Shown: positions 50,349-57,916 of the stretch, in pieces | How the letters are laid out: each line of letters begins with the position of its first letter | How positions within the stretch are numbered: position 1 is the stretch's first letter | Source of the DNA: Micromonospora musae | Lineage (GTDB): Bacteria > Actinomycetota > Actinomycetes > Mycobacteriales > Micromonosporaceae | Direction of reading: 5' to 3' | NCBI RefSeq assembly: GCF_003626635.1 | Contig: NZ_RAZT01000014.1 | Location: 62,001-126,000, forward strand | Length of the DNA: 64,000 nt | The notes under the pieces: model-generated | What the model saw: the letters and a program-made list of their open reading frames with translations, nothing else | What the model was told of the DNA's origin: nothing | The model's database searches: none | Position numbers and translations under genes: made by a program

Positions 50349-50970
50349 CGCCCGGTCCGCCCGGTCCGACCGGGGCGGTAGCCGGCTCGACCGGAAGACC
50401 TGCGGCGGCCGACGGAGTCACGGAGGCGTCCGGGACGGTGGGCCGCAGCAGCCGGCTCACCACCCCGCCGAGCCAGGGGGCGTACGGCCGCGCATCGGCG
50501 GCGAGGTCCACCTCCAGCGCGGCCGGCTCCGCCCAGCGCAGCTCGGCGACCTCGGCGGGATCGGGCGCCAGCGGCGCGCCGGGAATGAACTCGCCCCGGA
50601 GGACGTGGTCGTACTCGAACTCGACGCGGCCGGTCGTCGGGTCCTCGGCCTGGTACAGGTAGACCCCGACCTCGGTCAGCTCGACCGGGCCGGCGCCCAG
50701 CTCCTCGTGGAGACGGCGGTTCGCGGCCTCGGTGAGCGACTCGCCGGGCATCGGGTGACCGCAGCACGAGTTGGCCCAGCGCAGGGGGAAACGGGTCTTC
50801 ACGGCGGCGCGGCGCTGGAGCAGCACCTGGCCGTCCGGCGCCACCAGCATGACGGAGAAGGCCCGGTGCAGCCGGCCCGGCGGCTGGTGGGCGGCCGCCA
50901 CGCTCATCTCGCCGCTGGCCCGCCCGGCCTCGTCCACGAGCTCGACCAGGTGCGACTCACGGTCGCTCAT
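50317..50970 (-). CDS. idi: Isopentenyl-diphosphate delta-isomerase, type I
   Basis: 217 residues with a Nudix-like fold. LLQRRAAVKTRFPLRWANSCCGHPMPGES contains the catalytic Cys (NSCCGHP), and ANRRLHEELG and EYDHVLRGEF carry the metal ligands; the catalytic Glu lies in the latter. It interconverts IPP and DMAPP for the carotenoid pathway. About 40 residues at the C-terminus are an unstructured Ala/Gly tail. Its ATG overlaps the stop of a 27-codon micro-ORF (ATGA). Confidence 0.94.
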   Translation of the reverse strand: MSDRESHLVELVDEAGRASGEMSVAAAHQPPGRLHRAFSVMLVAPDGQVLLQRRAAVKTRFPLRWANSCCGHPMPGESLTEAANRRLHEELGAGPVELTEVGVYLYQAEDPTTGRVEFEYDHVLRGEFIPGAPLAPDPAEVAELRWAEPAALEVDLAADARPYAPWLGGVVSRLLRPTVPDASVTPSAAAGLPVEPATAPVGPGGPGDEAAERSGGR

Positions 50971-51050
50971 GACGGCTCCTCCCTGCGGTCGGTGCCGTCA
51001 TGAGGCTCAAACGCGCTGTGCCTGATGATTCGCTCACTACGTTCGCTCAT
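50967..51050 (-). CDS. 27-residue linker micro-ORF before idi
   Basis: ATG 51050 overlaps the stop of the preceding micro-ORF (ATGA), and its own TGA overlaps the idi ATG (ATGA). The peptide begins MSERSERIIRHS and ends DRREEPS. The idi ribosome site GGGAGGAG lies inside it. Confidence 0.4.
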   Translation of the reverse strand: MSERSERIIRHSAFEPHDGTDRREEPS

Positions 51051-51073
51051 GCCCGCCTCCCTCTCTCGCTCAT
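51047..51073 (-). CDS. 8-residue linker micro-ORF after crtI
   Basis: ATG 51073 overlaps the crtI stop (ATGA) and its TGA overlaps the next micro-ORF start (ATGA). The peptide is MSERGRRA. It carries the next ribosome site GGGAGG. Confidence 0.3.
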   Translation of the reverse strand: MSERGRRA

Positions 51074-52551
51074 TGGATGCCTCCGGTGATCCGGCCGGCG
51101 GCGAGCTTGCCGGAGATCAACACCATCGGCACCCCGACGCCGGGCTGGGTGCCCGAGCCGACGAAGACCACGTTGGAGAGCGTCCGGTGCAGGTTGGTGG
51201 GGCGGAACGGCCCGGTCTGCAGGAAGCTGTGCGCCGCCGCGAACGGCGTACCGGCGGCCATCCCCTGCTCGGCCCAGTCGGCCGGGGTCACGGTGTGCAG
51301 CACCTCGACGCCCGAGCCGAAGCCGACGTAGCCGCGCTCCTCCAGCGTGCCGATGAGCTGGTCGGCGTAGCGGCGGGAGAGGCCGCCGCGCCAGTCGAGC
51401 GGGGCCCGGTCGAGGTTGGGCACCGGCGCGAGCACGTAGTAGCTGTGCCGGCCCGGGGGCGCGACCGAGGGGTCCGTCCGGCTCGGGTTGGTGACCAGCA
51501 GGGACGGGTCGGACATCAGCCGACCCCGGCGGATGACCTCATCGAAGGTTCCCCTCCAGGATCGTCCGAAGTGGATGTTGTGGTGAGCGATTTTTCCATA
51601 ACCCTGGGTCGATCCGACGTGCAACACGACGCAGGAGGGTGAGTAGGTGAGCTTGCGGCGGGGCCCGGGCGGCAGCAGGTCGCGGTAGGCGACCGGCAGG
51701 TCCGGGTTGAGCACCACGACGTCGGCCGGGATCAGCTCGCCGTCGCTGGTCACCACCCCGGTGGCCCGGCCGTTCGCCGTCTCCACCCGGGTCACCGTCG
51801 TGTCGTAGCGGATCTGCACACCGTGCTTCTCGGCCGCGCCCGCCATGGCCCGGGAGACGCTGTGCATGCCGCCGCGCGGGAACCAGACCCCGGCCACCGA
51901 GTCCAGGTACGCGATGACCGTGTAGATCGCCAGGGCATCGTGCGGGGCGAGGCCCGCGTACATCGCCTGGAAGGAGAAGATGCGCTGGGTACGGGGGTCG
52001 CGGAAGAACTGACCGATCTTGGTGTGCAGGCGGCGGAAGGCGCCGGCGGCCAGCAGCCGCAGCAGGTTGCCGGTGAGCAGGTCGGCCGGGGTGTCCAGGT
52101 TGCGCTCGATGAAGTCGGCCCGTTCCAGCTGCCAGAGACGTCGGGCGTAGTCGACGAAGCGCAGGTAGCCGTCGGCCTCGCGGGGGCCGCAGACCCGGGA
52201 GATCTCCGCCGCCATCCGGGTGGTGTCGGTGATGACGTCGAGCGTCGAGCCGTCCGGATAGTGCGCCCGGTAGGCCGGGTCGAGCGGGGTCAGGTCCAGC
52301 CAGTCGCCGAGCTCCTCGCCGACCGCGCCGAGCGCCTCGGCGACCAGCTCCGGCATGGTGAAGACGGTGGGCCCGGTGTCGAACTCGTAGCCGTCGGCGC
52401 CGAGCCGGCCCGCCCGCCCGCCGGGCACCGGCTCGCGTTCGAGCACGGTCACCTGCCGGCCACTCCCGGCGAGGTGCAGCGCGCAGGCCAGGCCGCCGAG
52501 ACCGGCGCCGACGACGACCACCCGATCCGTCCGGCCGTCCACCGTCCGCAT
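51070..52551 (-). CDS. crtI: Phytoene desaturase-type FAD oxidoreductase
   Basis: 493 residues. The N-terminal dinucleotide fold VVVVGAGLGGLACALHLAGSGRQVTVLEREPVPGGRAG binds FAD; YEFDTGPTVFTMPEL and the C-terminal FVGSGTQPGVGVPMVLISGKLAA are diagnostic of CrtI. It desaturates phytoene towards lycopene or neurosporene. ATG 52551 has GAGGAGGTGG upstream, stronger than the earlier 52584 start. First gene of the operon; a two-micro-ORF chain joins it to idi. Confidence 0.94.
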   Translation of the reverse strand: MRTVDGRTDRVVVVGAGLGGLACALHLAGSGRQVTVLEREPVPGGRAGRLGADGYEFDTGPTVFTMPELVAEALGAVGEELGDWLDLTPLDPAYRAHYPDGSTLDVITDTTRMAAEISRVCGPREADGYLRFVDYARRLWQLERADFIERNLDTPADLLTGNLLRLLAAGAFRRLHTKIGQFFRDPRTQRIFSFQAMYAGLAPHDALAIYTVIAYLDSVAGVWFPRGGMHSVSRAMAGAAEKHGVQIRYDTTVTRVETANGRATGVVTSDGELIPADVVVLNPDLPVAYRDLLPPGPRRKLTYSPSCVVLHVGSTQGYGKIAHHNIHFGRSWRGTFDEVIRRGRLMSDPSLLVTNPSRTDPSVAPPGRHSYYVLAPVPNLDRAPLDWRGGLSRRYADQLIGTLEERGYVGFGSGVEVLHTVTPADWAEQGMAAGTPFAAAHSFLQTGPFRPTNLHRTLSNVVFVGSGTQPGVGVPMVLISGKLAAGRITGGIQ

Positions 52552-52708
52552 GGCGCCACCTCCTCGCCCGAGACCGCCCATCATGCCTGCCGATCGATGG
52601 TGACGGTGGCCGCTGCGGATCCGCCTCGGCGTGTCACCGGTTCGAGGGGGGTGTCCGTACTGTCCGCATCCTTGGCCATGCGGCCGAGCGTACCCTAGAG
52701 TAACGAGT

Positions 52709-52731
52709 TGCGTCGATTAGTGCGTCGATTA
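52709..52731. promoter_or_regulatory. Tandem 11-mer operator candidate
   Basis: TGCGTCGATTA occurs twice (52709-52719; 52721-52731), spaced 12 bp, on the crtB side of the divergent crtI/crtB gap. The last copy abuts the crtB ribosome site. A candidate site for the LitR-like regulator. Confidence 0.5.
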
Positions 52732-52746
52732 TGGAGGAGGGCGCCG

Positions 52747-53703
52747 GTGGACACGGAACTCGCCCACGCCTACGACCGATGTCGTGAGCTGCACAGACGC
52801 CACGGCCGCACCTACTATCTCGCCACCCGGCTGCTCCCCGCGTGGAAACGGCGGCACGTTCACGCCCTCTACGGCTTCACCCGGTACGCCGACGAGATCG
52901 TGGACCGGACCGACGGTCTGCCCACGGCCGAGCGGGCCGGCCGGCTCGACGACTGGGGCGGCCGCTTCCTCGCCGGCCTGCACGGCCAACAGGTCGACGA
53001 CCCGCTGCTCCCGGCCGTGCTGCACACCATCGCCGTCTTCGACCTCGACCGGAACGACTTCGCCTCGTTCCTCAAGAGCATGGCGATGGACCTGACCGTC
53101 AGCTCGTACCCCAGCTATCGGCACCTGCTCGACTACATGGAGGGTTCGGCGGCGGCCATCGGCACGATGATGCTGCCGATCCTGGGGAGCGCCGATCCGG
53201 CCGCCGCTCGGGAGCCGGCCCGGCAGCTCGGCTTCGCCTTCCAGCTCACCAACTTCATCCGGGACGTCGCCGAGGACCTGGACCGGGGGCGGACCTACCT
53301 GCCCGACGAGGACCTGGACCGGTTCGGGGTGACCCGGCACGAGCTGGCCGAGGCCCGCTCACGAGGGCAGGCCACCCCGGCGATCCGGGCGCTCATCGCC
53401 TTCGAGGTGGCCCGGGCCCAGGCGCACTACGCCGCGGCGGCCCCCGGGATCACCATGCTCGCGCCGGGTTCGCAGGCCTGCATGCGGACCGCGTACGCCC
53501 TCTACGGCGGGATCCTCGACGAGGTCGCCGCGCAGGACTACGACGTCTTCGCCCGGCGGGCCGTGGTGCCTCGGCGGCGCCGGCTCGCCGTGGCGGCCCG
53601 GTCCCTGCTCGCGCCGGTCGGCACGCCGGTGTCCCTGCCCGGGCCGCCGCTGCCCGGGGACGCGGCGGCCCGACTCCCGCTGCCCGGGCCGACCGCCTCC
53701 TGA
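52747..53703 (+). CDS. crtB: Phytoene/squalene synthase
   Basis: 318 residues of the head-to-head prenyl synthase family. First Asp motif RYADEIVD near residue 50 and second Asp motif NFIRDVAEDLDRGRTYLPDEDL near 180, both intact. YYLATRLLPAWKRRHVHALYGFTRYAD is typical. It condenses two GGPP to phytoene; pairing with crtI supports this over squalene. GTG 52747 has GGAGGAGG upstream. The C-terminus (~35 residues) is Pro/Leu-rich and poorly ordered. Confidence 0.92.
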   Translation: MDTELAHAYDRCRELHRRHGRTYYLATRLLPAWKRRHVHALYGFTRYADEIVDRTDGLPTAERAGRLDDWGGRFLAGLHGQQVDDPLLPAVLHTIAVFDLDRNDFASFLKSMAMDLTVSSYPSYRHLLDYMEGSAAAIGTMMLPILGSADPAAAREPARQLGFAFQLTNFIRDVAEDLDRGRTYLPDEDLDRFGVTRHELAEARSRGQATPAIRALIAFEVARAQAHYAAAAPGITMLAPGSQACMRTAYALYGGILDEVAAQDYDVFARRAVVPRRRRLAVAARSLLAPVGTPVSLPGPPLPGDAAARLPLPGPTAS

Positions 53704-53756
53704 GTGCCGGCCCCACCGCCGAGCAGCCGCCGGGCAGCTGTTGTGCCCGTGACGGT

Positions 53757-54824
53757 TCAGAGGCAGTCGTGCAGGACGTCGACCAGGTCGTCGACCCGAT
53801 CGTGGTCGGCCAGGTGCGAGGTCGCGTACGCGAAGGCGTAGCCGCGTCCGGGGTCGGCCCAGGCGGAGCTGCCGCCGAGACCACCCATGCCCCAGCTGCC
53901 GTCCTCCTCCCACTGCATCCCCAACGTCCACCGGGCCCGCCGGCCGAGCACGAGGTCGTCGCCGTCGTACTGGACCCGGGTCGCCTCGGCGACCAGCTCG
54001 GGGCCGATCAGGTGCGCGCCGTCCAGGGTGCCACCGGCGAGCAGACCGGCGTAGAGCCGCGCGAGCCCGGTAGCGGTCGCGTGCAGGTTGACCGCCGGCA
54101 CCTGGCTGCCACGCCAGAGCGGGCTGTTCAGCACGGCCAGGTCGAGCCCGCCCGCCGGGTTGGACACCGCCCGGTGACGCAGCGAACCCGGCTCGCCTGC
54201 CACCCGGTCCGGCCAGGCCGGGTCGCCGTACCGCAGCTCGGCGCAGCGCCGCTGGTCGGCCGCGCTCAGACCGAAGCCCAGGTCGAGCCGCCACGGGCCG
54301 GCGATCTCCTCGGCCAGGAACCGGCCCGGCGTCCGGCCGTCCACCCGCCGGACCAGCTCACCGACGAGGTGCCCGTACGTCCAGGCGTGCTCGCCCGCGA
54401 CGGACCCCGGCGCCCACTCCGGGTCGGCGGCGGCCAGGTCGGCGCAGAGCAGGTCCCAGTCGGCGACCGCCTCGGCGGGCCGGGGAGCCGGGAAGGCGGG
54501 CAGGCCGGCGGTGTGCGTCAGCACCTGCCGGACGGTGGCCGGGGTGCAGAAGCCGGGCCAGTGCTCGGCGACCGGGTCGTCCAGGTCGAGCCGGCCGCGG
54601 TCCACCAGCACGAGGAGGCAGAGCGCGGCGACGGGCTTGCCGACCGAGTAGACGCCGACCAGCGTCTCCGGCAGCCACGGCCGGCCCGGCGACCGCTCGC
54701 CGCCGACGACGTCGACGACGATCCGGCCGTCGTACCAGATGGTCAGGGCGGCCCCGGTCTCCCGACCGTCCGCGAGCAGGCTGCGGAAGCGGTCGTCGAC
54801 GGCGGCGAAGCGTACGTCGTGCAC
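53757..54824 (-). CDS. Serine hydrolase, beta-lactamase/esterase family
   Basis: 355 residues, class C beta-lactamase fold. Nucleophile motif SxxK appears as YSVGKPVAALCLL; the Tyr of YxN is seen as HAWTYGHLVGELV (YGH instead of YGN). A C-terminal GGLGGSSAW replaces KTG. No signal peptide, so probably a cytosolic esterase or aminopeptidase rather than a beta-lactamase. Substrate unknown. Stands alone, convergent with crtB. Confidence 0.88.
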   Translation of the reverse strand: MHDVRFAAVDDRFRSLLADGRETGAALTIWYDGRIVVDVVGGERSPGRPWLPETLVGVYSVGKPVAALCLLVLVDRGRLDLDDPVAEHWPGFCTPATVRQVLTHTAGLPAFPAPRPAEAVADWDLLCADLAAADPEWAPGSVAGEHAWTYGHLVGELVRRVDGRTPGRFLAEEIAGPWRLDLGFGLSAADQRRCAELRYGDPAWPDRVAGEPGSLRHRAVSNPAGGLDLAVLNSPLWRGSQVPAVNLHATATGLARLYAGLLAGGTLDGAHLIGPELVAEATRVQYDGDDLVLGRRARWTLGMQWEEDGSWGMGGLGGSSAWADPGRGYAFAYATSHLADHDRVDDLVDVLHDCL

Positions 54825-54865
54825 CTGCTCACGGTAGTCGGCACGTCGTCCCGTCCGGCAGCTTC

Positions 54866-54920
54866 GATCATGACGTTATCGCCACGACACGCCGTGCCGA
54901 TCGGCGACAAGTTCATGATC
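54866..54920. repeat. Imperfect long palindrome, second repeat family
   Basis: Arms GATCATGACGTTATCGCC and GGCGACAAGTTCATGATC pair in 15 of 18 positions around a 19-base spacer. It lies between the divergent serine hydrolase and oxidoreductase genes. The sequence type differs from the TTGATCAAGAGG family. Confidence 0.65.
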
Positions 54921-54959
54921 AACGCGGCGTTCGCGGTCCTGTCGGGGGATGCTGGTGGG

Positions 54960-56435
54960 GTGGCGGAGCCGGAGCAGGTTGACGTGGTCGTGGTGGGGCT
55001 CGGCGTCGGCGGCGAGGAGGTGGCCGGTCGGCTCGCCGAGTCCGGGCTGAGCGTCGTCGGCGTCGAGCGGGACCTGGTCGGCGGCGAGTGCCCCTACTGG
55101 GGCTGCATCCCGAGCAAGATGATGATTCGGGCGGCGAACGCCCTCGCCGAGGCGCGCCGGATCGACGGGCTCGCCGGCAGCGCGCAGGTGCGGCCGGACT
55201 GGGCGCCGGTGGCGCGGCGGATCCGCGAAGAGGCGACCGACACCTGGAACGACCGGGCCGCGGTCGACAGGTTCGTCGGCCGGGGCGGTCGGTTCGTGCG
55301 GGGCAGCGGCCGGCTGGACGGGCCCGGTCGCGTCCGGGTCGGTGACCAGCTCTTCGAGGCCCGCTACGGGGTCGTGATCGGCACCGGCACCCGCCCCTCG
55401 GTGCCCCCGGTCGAGGGGCTCGCCGGCACGCCGTACTGGACGAACCATCATGCGATCGAGGTCGAGGAGCTGCCCGGGTCGCTGCTGGTGCTGGGCGGCG
55501 GGGCGATCGGGCTGGAGCTGTCGCAGGTCTTCGCCCGGTTCGGCGTACGGGTCACCATCGTCGAGGCGCTGGACCGGGTGCTCGCCGTGGAGGAGCCGGA
55601 GGCGTCGGAGGCGGCCGCCTCCGCCCTGCGCGCGGACGGAGTCGAGGTCCACACCGGCGTACGGGCCGAGCGGGTCGACCACGACGGGGAGCGGTTCAGC
55701 CTCCGGGCCCATGGTGGGGCGGAGTTCACCGCCGAGCGGCTGCTGGTGGTCACCGGCCGCCGGGCGCACCTGGACGAGCTCGGGTTGGAGGCCGTGGGGG
55801 TGGACGCCGACCAGCGTTACCTGCCCGTCGACGACCGGATGCGGGTCGCCGACGGCATCTGGGCGGTCGGCGACGTGACGGGCGAGGGCGCCTTCACGCA
55901 CATCGCGATGTACCAGGCGGCGATCGTCATCGCGGACGTGCTCGACCGGGCCCGGCACGCCCGGCCGGGCGCCGATCCCAGCGGTACGGCGAGCGTGGTG
56001 GGGGGCGCCATGGGCGCGGCCAGCGCGCTCGGGGCCAGCGGGTCGAGTGGCACGGCCGGCACCGTACCCCGGGCCGACTACCGCGCGCTGCCCCGCGTCA
56101 CGTTCACCGATCCGGAGATCGGCGCGGTCGGCCTTACCGAGGAGCAGGCCCGGTCCCGGGGCATCAACGTCCAGGTCGGCTTCAGCAAGTTGGGCCAGTC
56201 CACCCGGGGCTGGATCCACCGGGTCGGCGACGAGGGTTTCATCAAGCTGATCGCGGACGCGGACGAGGGCGTGCTGATCGGGGCCACCTCGGCGGGACCG
56301 GCCGGTGGCGAGGTGCTCTCCGGGCTGGTGGTCGCCGTGCACGCGGCCGTGCCGCTCAGCCAGCTGCGGCACATGATCTATGCGTACCCGACCTTCCACC
56401 GGGCGATCGAGGACGCGCTGCGGAACCTGCGGTGA
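54960..56435 (+). CDS. Dihydrolipoamide dehydrogenase-like flavin disulfide oxidoreductase
   Basis: 491 residues. N-terminal FAD fold VDVVVVGLGVGGEEVAGRLAESG, redox pair in GGECPYWGCIPSKMMIRAAN, NAD(P) loop LLVLGGGAIGLELSQVFARFG, the FAD motif GIWAVGDVTGEGAFTH, and a C-terminal dimer domain with AYPTFHRAIEDAL. The C-terminal His-Glu pair seems present only partly (PTFH..IED). About 45 residues of Ala/Gly/Ser low complexity (near residues 333-380) separate the FAD and dimer domains. It may be a quinone/mercuric reductase-like enzyme as in some mycobacteria. GTG 54960; upstream GGGGGA. Confidence 0.88.
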   Translation: MAEPEQVDVVVVGLGVGGEEVAGRLAESGLSVVGVERDLVGGECPYWGCIPSKMMIRAANALAEARRIDGLAGSAQVRPDWAPVARRIREEATDTWNDRAAVDRFVGRGGRFVRGSGRLDGPGRVRVGDQLFEARYGVVIGTGTRPSVPPVEGLAGTPYWTNHHAIEVEELPGSLLVLGGGAIGLELSQVFARFGVRVTIVEALDRVLAVEEPEASEAAASALRADGVEVHTGVRAERVDHDGERFSLRAHGGAEFTAERLLVVTGRRAHLDELGLEAVGVDADQRYLPVDDRMRVADGIWAVGDVTGEGAFTHIAMYQAAIVIADVLDRARHARPGADPSGTASVVGGAMGAASALGASGSSGTAGTVPRADYRALPRVTFTDPEIGAVGLTEEQARSRGINVQVGFSKLGQSTRGWIHRVGDEGFIKLIADADEGVLIGATSAGPAGGEVLSGLVVAVHAAVPLSQLRHMIYAYPTFHRAIEDALRNLR

Positions 56436-56451
56436 CTGCGCTGATCTGACG

Positions 56452-56463
56452 TCTGTCGACAGA
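56452..56463. promoter_or_regulatory. Palindromic operator candidate before lacI-type gene
   Basis: The perfect 12-bp palindrome TCTGTCGACAGA with a central CG lies 43 bases before the LacI-family start. This is the shape LacI proteins favour, so autoregulation is possible. Confidence 0.45.
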
Positions 56464-56505
56464 AGGCTGTTCAGTTCTTGCAGCCGACTGGCATAGCATT
56501 GCGCC

Positions 56506-57516
56506 GTGACGAAACGGTTGACCGAGGTGGCCCGCAAGGCGGGCGTCAGCGAAGCCACCGTGAGCCGGGTGCTCAACGGGCGGGGCGGCGTCTCCGAGAC
56601 GACTCGCACCGCGGTGCTCACCGCCCTCGACGTGCTCGGCTACGAACGGCCGACCAAGCTGCGGGGCGAGCGCGCCCGGCTGGTCGGGCTGGTCCTCCCC
56701 GAGCTGCAGAATCCGATCTTCCCGGCCCTCGCCGAGGTGGTCACCGGCTCGCTGGCCCAGCGGGGATTCACCCCGGCGCTCTGCGCCCGCACCATCGGTG
56801 GGGTCTCCGAGTCGGACTACGTCGAGATGCTGCTGGACCACCAGGTCTCCGGTGTGATCTTCGCCGGTGGCTCGTACGCGCTCGCCGACGCGCCGCACGA
56901 CCACTATCGACGGTTGACCGACCGTGGGCTGCCCGTGGTGCTCGTGAACGCCGGCGTGGACGAGCTGGGCTTCCCCCGGGTCTCCACGGACGACGCGGTC
57001 GCGGTGGAGCAGGCGTACGGACATCTGCGCTCGCTCGGGCACGAGCGGATCGGCATGGTGCTCGGGCCGGAGGGGCATGTCCCGTCCCGGCGCAAGCTCG
57101 CCGCGGTGGCCCGGATCGCGGGCTGGGCCGACCCGACCGAGTGGGTCGAGCGCTCCAGCTTCTCGATGGAGGGCGCCCGGGTGGCCGCGAGCAAGCTGGT
57201 GGACCGGGGCGTGACCGGGATCATCTGCGCCAGCGACGTGCTGGCGCTCGGGGCGATCCGGGCGGTACGCCGGTTGGGCCGTTCGGTGCCCGGCGACGTG
57301 TCGGTGGTGGGCTACGACGATTCGGCGTTCATGACCTGCACCGACCCGCCGCTGACCACTGTCCGGCAGCCGATCGAGACGATGGGGCAGGCGGCGGTGG
57401 ACCTGCTGGTCACCCAGATCGAGGGGGCCGGCGTGCTGCACGACGAACTGCTCTTCGAGCCCGAACTGGTGGTGCGCGGCTCCACCGCCCCGGCCCCCGG
57501 CCGCGCCACGGCGTAG
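56506..57516 (+). CDS. LacI-family transcriptional regulator
   Basis: 336 residues. Helix-turn-helix at residues 4-25 with hinge (LTEVARKAGVSEATVSRVLNGRGGVSETTR), then a periplasmic-binding-protein-like sugar domain (VGLVLPELQNPIFPALAEVV ... VSVVGYDDSAFMTCTDPPLTTVRQP). Starts with GTG. It precedes an ABC sugar importer and two glycoside hydrolases on the same strand, so it most likely represses that operon until an alpha-glucoside binds. Confidence 0.93.
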   Translation: MTKRLTEVARKAGVSEATVSRVLNGRGGVSETTRTAVLTALDVLGYERPTKLRGERARLVGLVLPELQNPIFPALAEVVTGSLAQRGFTPALCARTIGGVSESDYVEMLLDHQVSGVIFAGGSYALADAPHDHYRRLTDRGLPVVLVNAGVDELGFPRVSTDDAVAVEQAYGHLRSLGHERIGMVLGPEGHVPSRRKLAAVARIAGWADPTEWVERSSFSMEGARVAASKLVDRGVTGIICASDVLALGAIRAVRRLGRSVPGDVSVVGYDDSAFMTCTDPPLTTVRQPIETMGQAAVDLLVTQIEGAGVLHDELLFEPELVVRGSTAPAPGRATA

Positions 57517-57916
57517 CCGACCTCGCACGGCATCCCGGCCGTCGACCGCTCCCCGCGGTCGGCGGCCGGTCTCGTCTCCGGCGGGCCCGCAGAGCACACC
57601 CGTCGACCGTTGTCGATTGCGGGATCGGCTCGAACGCCCGGCCGCCCAAAGTGGATGAAACCCCGCGTTATCGGGCCGCTTTCAGAACGCTGTCTTGATC
57701 TCTCGTTACAAAGTCGATTCTTTGCAAGGCGGTATCCATACCTTGCCGCCATGAAGCCACGTAGTTACAGTGACTCCACTCACACCTGACTCGCGACGCA
57801 CCTACCGCGGTCGGGTCGTATGGCGGATGCAGATCAGTAGCAGGGCATCGCCGCGGTGGTGATCACCGCAGCTCAGCGAAGGTCATGGAGACACCCGTTC
57901 CCGAAGGGATGGACAG
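57517..57916. other. Regulatory gap before the sugar ABC operon
   Basis: No gene is supported. A short hairpin CGACCGC-TCCCC-GCGGTCG (57543-57561) follows the regulator. A perfect 12-bp palindrome GGTATCCATACC lies at 57731-57742. The promoter of the transporter operon should be here. Confidence 0.6.
57731..57742. promoter_or_regulatory. Palindromic operator candidate for the ABC operon
   Basis: GGTATCCATACC is a perfect palindrome inside the gap upstream of the substrate-binding-protein gene, about 175 bases before its start. Confidence 0.4.

Noticed and set aside
53757..54824. Antibiotic-resistance beta-lactamase
   Set aside because: No signal peptide, YGH instead of YxN and no KTG box; more like an esterase or peptidase.
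52842..56435. One 1197-residue open frame on the plus strand
   Set aside because: It runs through crtB, the opposite-strand serine hydrolase and the oxidoreductase. Only the last part (from 54960) shows family motifs; the rest is GC-driven.
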